Assembly (NCBI GenBank): GCA_025964935.1 | Contig: JAOPXW010000357.1 | Location: forward strand, 1-6,279 | Origin: Friedmanniella sp. | GTDB lineage: Bacteria > Actinomycetota > Actinomycetes > Propionibacteriales > Propionibacteriaceae | Reading direction: 5' to 3' | DNA: 6,279 bases | Part shown: positions 1 through 5,025 of the stretch, one piece after another | How positions within the stretch are numbered: the first letter of the stretch is position 1 | Layout: each line of letters opens with the position of its first letter | Translations under genes and position numbers: made by a program | Notes under the pieces: model-generated | Told to the model about the DNA's origin: nothing | Databases searched by the model: none | Seen by the model: only the letters and a program-made list of their open reading frames with translations

Positions 1-857
1 CGGTCCTGCGTGGCGGCCCAGGAAGCCAGCAGGGTGAGGGCTTCGGCGGTGGTGGAGCCGGGCTCGGCGGCGTAGATCGTCATGCTCAGACCGGGCTCGG
101 CCCGGAGGTCGGAGCTGAGATAGCTGAGGGTGAGGTCGCCGACCACGGGGTGGTGGAACTGCTTGACCCCGGCGCCGTGCGTGCGGACGTCGTGGGCGCC
201 CCAGCGGCGGCGGAAGTCCTCGCTGCGGGTGCACAGCTCGCCCACGAGGTCGTGCAGGTCCTTGTCGTGTGGGTCCTGACCGGCAGCCGTGCGCAGGTTG
301 GCCACGGACATGTCGGCGGCCAGGTCCCAGTCGGGGAAGAAGCGCCGGGCGGCGGAGTCCAGAAAGGTGTACCGGGCGAAGTTCGGCGGCCGGGTGGGGT
401 CGGCGTAGAGGTCCGCGTAGAGCGCGCGCCCCAGCAGGTTGGCCGCGAGCAGGTCGGAGCGATCGTTGCCGATGATCGCGGGCCCGGCCGTGACGGCGTC
501 CAGGGTCCACTGCAGGCTCGGCTTGACCGCCCGGGACGAGGAGCCCGTACGGCGCGGGCGCATCGCGGCGATGGTGCCGTCGGCGGCCTGGGCCAGGTGG
601 AACAGGTGCCGCCGTTCGGCGTCGTCGAGCCGGAGGGCGCGGGCCAGGGCGTCGAGGACGCCCGCCGAGGCCCCGCCGAGCGACCCGCGCTCGAGCTTGG
701 CGTAGTACTCCACGCTGACCCCGGCGAGGGCGGCGACCTCGCTGCGACGGAGGCCGGGGACCCGGCGCGGCCCGAACGGGGACATCCCCGCCTGCTCGGG
801 GGTGATCCTGGCCCGACGCGAGGTCAGGAAGTCGCGGATCACGGCGCGGTTGTCCAT
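1..857 (-). CDS. XRE-family transcriptional regulator with MmyB-like ligand-binding domain (3' end cut by window edge)
   Basis: Reading leftward from the ATG at 857-855, 285 codons are open to the window edge. Residues about 1-90 form an XRE-type helix-turn-helix domain: VPGLRRSEVAALAGVSVEYY (33-52) is the DNA-binding core, followed by KLERG and a VLDALARALRLDD helix. Residues about 112-285 match the PAS-like MmyB/MltR ligand-binding domain, with landmarks ANLLGRALYADLY, RFFPDW and, near the end, LTLLASWAAT. Family members are usually about 280-300 residues and end shortly after that last motif, so probably only a few residues are missing. Known from the family: a member structure has fatty acid bound, and these genes often lie divergent to a dehydrogenase gene, as here. 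Inference: a ligand-responsive cytoplasmic regulator of the neighbouring oxidoreductase. No good Shine-Dalgarno precedes the start, which fits leaderless translation. The exact ligand is unknown. Confidence 0.9.
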   Translation of the reverse strand, partial: MDNRAVIRDFLTSRRARITPEQAGMSPFGPRRVPGLRRSEVAALAGVSVEYYAKLERGSLGGASAGVLDALARALRLDDAERRHLFHLAQAADGTIAAMRPRRTGSSSRAVKPSLQWTLDAVTAGPAIIGNDRSDLLAANLLGRALYADLYADPTRPPNFARYTFLDSAARRFFPDWDLAADMSVANLRTAAGQDPHDKDLHDLVGELCTRSEDFRRRWGAHDVRTHGAGVKQFHHPVVGDLTLSYLSSDLRAEPGLSMTIYAAEPGSTTAEALTLLASWAATQD

Positions 858-864
858 GCCGTCG

Positions 865-870
865 AGCCTA
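865..870 (-). promoter_or_regulatory. Candidate -10 box for the XRE regulator, suggesting a leaderless mRNA
   Basis: On the minus strand TAGGCT fits the TANNNT -10 pattern and ends 7 nt before the regulator's ATG. Transcription would then begin at or within a base or two of the start codon. No Shine-Dalgarno is visible in GGCTCGACGGC before the ATG, in agreement with leaderless expression, which is common in actinomycetes. There is no convincing -35 box, so this is a weak call. Confidence 0.35.
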
Positions 871-898
871 GAACGGCCGTCGCTCGTGAGCGATGCCC

Positions 899-912
899 TG
901 GGAGTACACCCA
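899..912. promoter_or_regulatory. Candidate operator: 14-bp near-palindrome in the XRE/SDR divergent gap
   Basis: TGGGAGTACACCCA is an inverted repeat with six of seven base pairs matching; the only mismatch is A903/A908. It starts 42 bp upstream of the regulator ATG and ends 108 bp before the oxidoreductase ATG. It is the clearest dyad in the gap and is sized right for an XRE dimer, so it is a reasonable binding site for the divergent regulator. Binding is inferred only. Confidence 0.4.
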
Positions 913-1020
913 TCGGCAGGGAGTCCGTCCCCACCCTGCCCGCTCGAGCCCCCCGGCGGGCCGGGCCAGTCCGGCCGTCGCCCGGGCCAGCCCCGAGCGG
1001 GCCCATGGCAGGCTGGGGCC

Positions 1021-1932
1021 ATGACAACTTCCTCTGCCGTCGTCGTCGTGACCGGTGCGAACGGACTGGTCGGGGCCCGGGTCTGCGCGGCGCTGGTCGA
1101 GCGGGGCGCGACCGTCCGTGCCGTCGTACGCCGCCCAGGGACGGCGCCGGCGCTGGCCGGGCTCAGCGAGCAGGTCGGCGACTTCGCCGACCCCGCCTTC
1201 GCGGCGACCCTCGTCGAGGGTGCTGACGCCGTGGTGACGACGGTGCACCCGATGGGCTCGGACCGCGCAACGCAGGAGAGCGTCGCCGTCGAGGGGACGG
1301 CGCGGCTGGCCCAGGCGGCCCGGGACGCCGGCGTGCCGACGTTCGTGCACGTCTCGACCTGCGCCGTCTACGACCGCAGCCCCGGCACGGGCGACGTGGA
1401 CGAGACGTCAGCGCTGGTGGACGACGAGGCGGACGTCTACGCCACCACCAAACGCGACGCCGACGCGGCCCTGGCCGAGGTCGACGGCCTCACCCGGGTG
1501 CTGGTCCGGCCGCCGGCCATCCTCGGGGCGGGCGACACCTCGGTGTGGAACACCTTGCGCCCGGCGGAGATCCGCGACGACGAGGCGGCACGGCGGACCA
1601 ATCCCGAGCGCAGCTTCGCGTGGGTCCACGTCGACGACCTCGCCGCCCTGGTGGCCGACCTCGCCACGGGCCGGGTGGCCCCGGCGGCTGCGGTGGAGAC
1701 GGGGCCGGTCGAGGGCGCCTGCACCGCGGTGAACGTGGCCGGGGAGCCGGCGACGACGCGGGACTACATCGGGACCGTGACGAAGGCCCTGGGCCTGGAG
1801 CCTCTCTGGGACGAGGGGCTGCCGGCCTGGACCGGCCAGATCTCCTGCGACCGGGCGCGGGGCTGGGGCTGGACCCCGACCGTCAGCCTGGACCAGGCCC
1901 TCGCCGAGCTGCGCGACGGGCTGCGCGCCTGA
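1021..1932 (+). CDS. NAD(P)-dependent epimerase/dehydratase-type oxidoreductase (extended SDR)
   Basis: The protein has 303 residues, a normal length for an extended short-chain dehydrogenase. The N-terminal Rossmann fold carries TGANGLVG (11-18), the TGxxGxxG dinucleotide-binding motif, followed by RAVVRRPG, where basic residues after the second strand could favour NADP. The active-site triad is present: S112 or T113 in HVSTCAVYD, then Y140 and K144 in YATTK. RPPAILGAGD (163-172) and WVHVDDLA (201-208) are typical of the epimerase/dehydratase branch. The protein is predicted soluble. The reading frame is open further upstream, but the ATG at 1021 is chosen because it puts TGANGLVG at the usual distance from the N-terminus. 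The ribosome site is poor (GGCAGGCTGGGGCC). It lies divergent to the MmyB-like regulator and is probably its target. The substrate is not identifiable. Confidence 0.88.
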   Translation: MTTSSAVVVVTGANGLVGARVCAALVERGATVRAVVRRPGTAPALAGLSEQVGDFADPAFAATLVEGADAVVTTVHPMGSDRATQESVAVEGTARLAQAARDAGVPTFVHVSTCAVYDRSPGTGDVDETSALVDDEADVYATTKRDADAALAEVDGLTRVLVRPPAILGAGDTSVWNTLRPAEIRDDEAARRTNPERSFAWVHVDDLAALVADLATGRVAPAAAVETGPVEGACTAVNVAGEPATTRDYIGTVTKALGLEPLWDEGLPAWTGQISCDRARGWGWTPTVSLDQALAELRDGLRA

Positions 1933-1943
1933 CCCAGCGGCAC

Positions 1944-1960
1944 CCGGCGTTCGGCGCCGG
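1944..1960. terminator. Candidate bidirectional terminator between convergent genes
   Basis: CCGGCG and CGCCGG form a perfect 6-bp GC stem around a 5-nt TTCGG loop. It fills most of the 28-bp gap between the stop of the oxidoreductase and the stop of the DeoR-type gene, which read towards each other. No T-tract follows on either strand, as is usual in GC-rich actinomycetes, so this is a weak structural prediction. Confidence 0.4.
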
Positions 1961-2719
1961 TCAGAGCAGCTCGACTCGGTCCCGGTAGGGATCCAGCAGG
2001 GCGTCGGCCGGGTCCAGCTCGGTCACGATGAGGTCGATCTCGTCGATGGCCACCGAGCGGACGGCGGAGCGCTGACCCAGCTTGGTCGAGTCCACCGCCA
2101 GCACGCTGTACTGGCCGGAGCGCAGCAGTGCGCGCTTCATCTCGACCTCCTCGACGTTGGGCTCCATCGTCCCCACTTCGGGGTCGAGCGCCATCGTCGA
2201 GAGCAGGCAGCAGGAGACGGAGAAGCTGTCGATGGTCCGCTGGGCGACCGGACCCAGGAGACTCCCGGTGCGCGGGTCGAGCTCCCCGCCGGAGAGGTAG
2301 GCCCGGACGTGGCTGCGCGACTGCAGGGCCTGGAACGCCGGGATGCCGTAGGTCACCACCAGCAGGTCTGCGACCGGCTCCAGCTCCTCGACGAACCGGA
2401 ACAGGGTGGTGGACCCGTCGACGGCCACCGACTCGTGCTGCACGATCACGGTCCCGAGCTTCTCGGCGATCCGCCGCTTGGCCGAGAGGGCCCGCGACTG
2501 GCGTACGGCGAACTCCTGGATGCCGACCGGCACCGCACCGCCCCGGACGAGGCGGGCCAGGCCCTCGCGCTCCAGCCCCCGCAGGTCCCGCCGGATCGTC
2601 ATCGGGCTGACGTCGAGCTGGTCGGCGGAGCCGGCGATGTCGACCCGTCCCAGGTCGCGCAGCAGGTCCAGCAGCGCCTGACGCCGCTCCTCCGCCGCCA
2701 ACGAGCCGTCCAAGCTCAT
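1961..2719 (-). CDS. DeoR-family transcriptional repressor of sugar catabolism
   Basis: The 252 residues match the usual DeoR/GlpR length. The N-terminal winged helix (about 10-65) contains ERRQALLDLL and the family signature from VSPMTIRRDLRGLEREG to RLVRGGAV (37-63). The C-terminal half is a DeoR sensor domain: VDGSTT (100-105), GGELDPRTGSLLGP (144-157), EMKRALL (193-199) and DSTKLGQRS (210-218). The usual TNS effector-site segment reads TYG here (123-125), so ligand choice may differ. Known from the family: such repressors usually respond to phosphorylated sugars from the pathway they control. The ATG at 2719 is chosen because GGAGAGG stands 6 nt upstream; longer in-frame starts would run through the promoter island and into the divergent gene. 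It is divergent from the aldolase-like/kinase operon and likely represses both that operon and itself. Confidence 0.92.
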   Translation of the reverse strand: MSLDGSLAAEERRQALLDLLRDLGRVDIAGSADQLDVSPMTIRRDLRGLEREGLARLVRGGAVPVGIQEFAVRQSRALSAKRRIAEKLGTVIVQHESVAVDGSTTLFRFVEELEPVADLLVVTYGIPAFQALQSRSHVRAYLSGGELDPRTGSLLGPVAQRTIDSFSVSCCLLSTMALDPEVGTMEPNVEEVEMKRALLRSGQYSVLAVDSTKLGQRSAVRSVAIDEIDLIVTELDPADALLDPYRDRVELL

Positions 2720-2725
2720 GTCCAG

Positions 2726-2732
2726 CCTCTCC
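2726..2732 (-). promoter_or_regulatory. Ribosome binding site that fixes the DeoR-type start
   Basis: GGAGAGG on the minus strand lies 6 nt before the ATG at 2719. It supports the 252-residue protein over a 311-residue version that would start at 2896, inside the divergent gene. Confidence 0.75.
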
Positions 2733-2798
2733 GCTCGATGGTCGGACCTGTGGGTCAACCCTAGACCGACGCCGCCCCCGGGAGAGGCGCCGGGCGTC

Positions 2799-2828
2799 AT
2801 GTTATGGTCAATTAACACGAAGTAACAA
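2799..2828 (-). promoter_or_regulatory. Candidate promoter of the DeoR-type gene
   Basis: On the minus strand TTGTTA (2828-2823) and TAACAT (2804-2799) are separated by 18 bp and resemble -35 and -10 boxes; TAACAT fits TANNNT. The implied mRNA leader is about 70 nt. The boxes coincide with the TAACA/TGTTA half-sites, so a protein bound there would block this promoter, consistent with autoregulation. On the plus strand TATGGT (2803-2808) could be a -10 for the operon, but it lacks a clear -35. Confidence 0.45.
2800..2827. promoter_or_regulatory. Candidate DeoR operator: TGTTA-N8-TAACA plus a third half-site
   Basis: TGTTA (2800-2804) and TAACA (2813-2817) form a perfect 5-bp-arm inverted repeat with an 8-bp centre. 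A second TAACA (2823-2827) follows exactly 10 bp after the first, on the same helical face. The site lies in the only AT-rich patch of the gap between the DeoR-type gene and the aldolase-like gene and overlaps promoter-like boxes for both. Binding by the neighbouring DeoR-type protein is inferred. Confidence 0.55.
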
Positions 2829-2848
2829 CACCGAGCAGGGCTGACGAA

Positions 2849-2853
2849 AGGGA
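2849..2853 (+). promoter_or_regulatory. Ribosome binding site of the aldolase-like gene
   Basis: AGGGA, within GAAAGGGAAG, ends 5 nt before the ATG at 2859. This supports that start over the later Met at residue 33. Confidence 0.65.
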
Positions 2854-2858
2854 AGCTG

Positions 2859-3839
2859 ATGGCCGCGCGTCGTCTGGACCGCAAGCTGGAGAACATCGCC
2901 GCGGGGCGCTACACCCCCGACGACTTCGCCATCGCCGACGCCAAGGACGGCGACATGGCCTTCGGTCTCACTGCGCCGGGTCCGCGGCCGGGGTCACCCG
3001 GCCTGTTCCGCAGCCGCCAGGACTACCTGGACGACATGCGGGCCCAGGTCGCCCAGGGTGACCTGGACATCCTGCTCTGCTCGGCCAGCAACGGTGAGGT
3101 GCTGACCGACGACGGCTCGCTCGGCTCCGAGGTCACCCTGGCGGTCCGCGCCAACGACACCACCGACATCTGGAACCAGCGGGGCGGCAGCTACCCGACG
3201 TCCAAGGCCCGCCCGTTCCGGACGGTCAACCTGGAGGCCATCCAGCCCTTCTGCGACCTGGTGCTGTACGCGGTCACCTTCAACCACGACCTGGACCACG
3301 ACCTGGCCGCCGTGCAGGCGTACGGGGAGTTCCGTCGGGAGGCGGCCGCGCTCGGCATCCGGCACTTCCTGGAGGTCTTCAACCCCAACGCACCCCAGGG
3401 CCTGGCGCCCGAGCAGGTCGGCGCCTTCGTCAACGACTCCATCACCCGCACCCTGGCCGGGGTCACCCAGTCCGAGCGGCCGCTGTTCCTGAAGCTGGCC
3501 TACAACGGCGGTGCCGCGTTGGCCGAGCTGGTCCAGGCCGACTCGTCCCTGGTCGTCGGCGTGCTCGGGGGTGGCGCCGGGACGACACGCGACACCTTCG
3601 AGCTGCTGGCCCGGAGCGAGGCCCACGGCGCCCGGGTGGCGCTGTTCGGCCGCAAGATCCAGCGTGCCGACTCCCAGCTCCGGCTGGTCTCGCTGATGCC
3701 GAAGGTGCTGCGCGGCGACCTGACCCCCGCCGACGCCGTACGCGCCTACCATGAGGCCCTGGCCGAGGATGGGGTCGTCGCGACCCGCTCGCTGGAGGCC
3801 GACCTGGAGGTGACCGACCCGGTGCTGACCGCCGAATGA
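2859..3839 (+). CDS. Putative class I aldolase-like (beta/alpha)8-barrel protein, subfamily not recognised
   Basis: The protein has 326 residues, no signal peptide and no membrane segment. I do not recognise a characterised family, but eight strand-like segments in barrel order are visible: DDFAIADAKDGD (21-32), DILLCSAS (70-77), VTLAVRAND (92-100), CDLVLYAVTFN (132-142), RHFLEVFNPN (168-177), PLFLKLAY (208-215), SLVVGVLGGGAG (230-241) and ARVALFGRKI (258-267). A lysine on strand 6 (K212), a glycine-rich turn after strand 7 (237-241) and GRKI on strand 8 follow the pattern of Schiff-base aldolases of the FbaB/LacD/DeoC type, where the glycine turn and strand 8 hold phosphate. RANDTTDIW (97-105) and ITRTLAGVTQ (195-204) may mark the subfamily. 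It is the first gene of an operon, overlapping a PfkB kinase by 4 bp and diverging from a DeoR-type repressor. Inferred role: cleavage of a phosphorylated sugar or sugar acid made by the kinase. The substrate is unknown, and another lyase or isomerase activity is possible. Confidence 0.75.
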   Translation: MAARRLDRKLENIAAGRYTPDDFAIADAKDGDMAFGLTAPGPRPGSPGLFRSRQDYLDDMRAQVAQGDLDILLCSASNGEVLTDDGSLGSEVTLAVRANDTTDIWNQRGGSYPTSKARPFRTVNLEAIQPFCDLVLYAVTFNHDLDHDLAAVQAYGEFRREAAALGIRHFLEVFNPNAPQGLAPEQVGAFVNDSITRTLAGVTQSERPLFLKLAYNGGAALAELVQADSSLVVGVLGGGAGTTRDTFELLARSEAHGARVALFGRKIQRADSQLRLVSLMPKVLRGDLTPADAVRAYHEALAEDGVVATRSLEADLEVTDPVLTAE

Positions 3840-4882
3840 GTGCGCAGCCGCGGGCGGGAGTGCTCTGTGCCGGGACGGTGCTGATCGACGTCGCCAAGAT
3901 CATCGACCTGTATCCCGCCCCGGAGCACGTCGCCATGGTCGGTGAGGTCAGTGACAGCACCGGCGGTCCCGGCCTCAACATGGCCATCGACCTCAGGCTG
4001 CTGGGAGCCGACTTCCCGGTCAGCGTGCTGGGGGCGGTCGGCGACGACGCGCACGGTGCGCTGATCCGCGCCGAGTGCGCCCGACTGGGACTGGACACCA
4101 CCGCTCTGGTCACCATGCCGGACCTGCCCACCTCCAGCACCGACGTGATGATCGAGCGGGAGGGTGGCCGCCGGACCTTCTTCCACAGCCAGGGCGCGAA
4201 CGGGCGGCTGGACTTCGCCGCGTGGGACCTGGCCGCCTCCCCGGCCAAGATCCTGCACGCGGGCTCGCCAGGGCTGCACGCCCGGATGGACGGCCCCCCG
4301 GACGGGGGCGAGGGCACCGGCAACGGCTGGTCGGCGCTCTTCGCGGCCGGTCAGGCGGCGGGGCTTTACACCAACCTGGAGCTGGTCAGCGTGCCGGCGG
4401 AGCGGATGCGGGCCTGGGCCCTGCCGTGCCTGCCGCACCTGGACAGCATCGTGGTCAACGAGCTGGAGGCGGCGGCCCTGCTGAACGTCCCCGCTCCCGA
4501 CGCCGCGCTGGACGGCCCAGTCGACTGGGACGGGTTGGAGGCGCTGGCCCGGGGGCTGCTCGACGCCGGGGTGTCCCGGCTGGTGGTGCTGCACTTCCCG
4601 GCCGGGTCCGTGGCCGCCGAGCCGGGCGGTCGGACCTGGCGGCAGGGCAGCGTCCGGGTCCCGCGTACGGCGGTCCGTAACACCACCGGCGCCGGCGACG
4701 CCTTCGCCGCAGGCGTCCTGCTCGGCACCCACCAGGAGTGGCCGGTGCAGGAACGCCTCCGGCTCGGGGTGGCCGCCGCCGCCGGGTGCATCCGCAGCCC
4801 GGAGACCTCCGGCGGGATCGTCGCCGCCGAGGTCTGCCTGGCCGAGGCCGACCAGCTGGGCTACCGGGTGACCGCGGGCTGA
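3836..4882 (+). CDS. PfkB-family carbohydrate kinase
   Basis: The 348-residue protein is a ribokinase/PfkB-fold cytoplasmic kinase that transfers phosphate from ATP to a sugar-type hydroxyl. The first signature lies in STGGPGLNMAIDLRLLGA (41-58), followed by LGAVGDDAHG (65-74). VVNELEA (206-212) is the NxxE metal/phosphate motif. NTTGAGDAFAAG (282-293) holds the anion hole and the catalytic base D288. Residues about 149-165 are a glycine- and proline-rich stretch (around PPDGGEGTGNG) where other members have a short loop. Its ATG overlaps the stop of the aldolase-like gene as ATGA, and no Shine-Dalgarno lies at normal spacing, so translation is probably coupled. Pairing with the barrel protein suggests it phosphorylates the sugar (acid) that the aldolase then splits. 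The exact substrate (KDG-, ribose-, tagatose- or inositol-pathway-like) cannot be decided from sequence. Confidence 0.9.
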   Translation: MSAQPRAGVLCAGTVLIDVAKIIDLYPAPEHVAMVGEVSDSTGGPGLNMAIDLRLLGADFPVSVLGAVGDDAHGALIRAECARLGLDTTALVTMPDLPTSSTDVMIEREGGRRTFFHSQGANGRLDFAAWDLAASPAKILHAGSPGLHARMDGPPDGGEGTGNGWSALFAAGQAAGLYTNLELVSVPAERMRAWALPCLPHLDSIVVNELEAAALLNVPAPDAALDGPVDWDGLEALARGLLDAGVSRLVVLHFPAGSVAAEPGGRTWRQGSVRVPRTAVRNTTGAGDAFAAGVLLGTHQEWPVQERLRLGVAAAAGCIRSPETSGGIVAAEVCLAEADQLGYRVTAG

Positions 4883-4888
4883 GCCCGC
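4874..4888 (+). other. Hairpin with the kinase stop codon in its loop
   Basis: GCGGGC and GCCCGC form a perfect 6-bp stem whose 3-nt loop is the kinase TGA stop (4880-4882). It could help terminate or stabilise the operon mRNA 3' end, or it could be chance in GC-rich DNA. Confidence 0.35.
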
Positions 4889-4904
4889 CGGCCCGGGGGT
4901 ACTC

Positions 4905-4938
4905 GACCCGACCGTCCCGGGCCCACCCGGGTCGGGTC
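4905..4938 (+). terminator. Candidate rho-independent-like terminator after the kinase
   Basis: GACCCGACC (4905-4913) pairs perfectly with GGTCGGGTC (4930-4938) in a 9-bp stem that begins 23 nt after the stop codon. An inner GGG/CCC helix (4919-4921 with 4926-4928) can stack within the loop. No U-tract follows, as in many actinomycete terminators. It separates the catabolic operon from the membrane-protein gene. Confidence 0.55.
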
Positions 4939-4946
4939 ACGGGTCG

Positions 4947-5010
4947 GGGGTGTCGTTCGGCCCTGTCGCGTCGCCTGCGCCATGGCTGAGGCTGGAGGTC
5001 ACGACACCCC
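4947..5010. repeat. 10-bp perfect inverted repeat in the leader of the DUF4389 gene
   Basis: GGGGTGTCGT (4947-4956) and ACGACACCCC (5001-5010) are exact reverse complements separated by 44 bp. The right arm touches the AGGAGA ribosome site. The repeat could form the base of an RNA stem controlling ribosome access, or be two operator half-sites. The loop holds an 8-bp palindrome GCCATGGC (4979-4986). Function is unknown. Confidence 0.5.
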
Positions 5011-5016
5011 AGGAGA
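5011..5016 (+). promoter_or_regulatory. Ribosome binding site of the DUF4389 gene
   Basis: AGGAGA lies 9 nt before the ATG at 5026 and fixes that start. It directly abuts the right arm of the inverted repeat. Confidence 0.7.
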
Positions 5017-5025
5017 CCCGCAGCC

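Noticed and set aside
802..1020. Upstream extension of the SDR gene to an ATG at 802
   Set aside because: It would overlap the divergent regulator gene and add 73 low-complexity residues before a Rossmann motif that normally lies near the N-terminus.
150..1226. Plus-strand ORF of 358 codons opposite the XRE regulator
   Set aside because: The minus strand encodes a clear XRE/MmyB-like protein, and this frame runs on out of phase into the SDR gene.
2768..2798. GACGCC...GGCGTC inverted repeat in the DeoR leader
   Set aside because: A 6-bp arm with a 19-nt loop in very GC-rich DNA is within chance expectation.
2720..2896. Upstream extension of the DeoR-type gene to an ATG at 2896
   Set aside because: It would run through the promoter island and into the divergent gene; the ATG at 2719 has a good ribosome site and gives the normal family length.
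2859..3839. Assigning the barrel protein as IolJ, or as the barrel protein of actinomycete inositol clusters
   Set aside because: I cannot find the motifs I associate with those proteins, and no other inositol genes are present, so only a general aldolase-like call is supported.
2994..4732. Several minus-strand ORFs opposite the barrel and kinase genes
   Set aside because: Antisense frames with no recognisable domains; both plus-strand proteins have family motifs and good starts.
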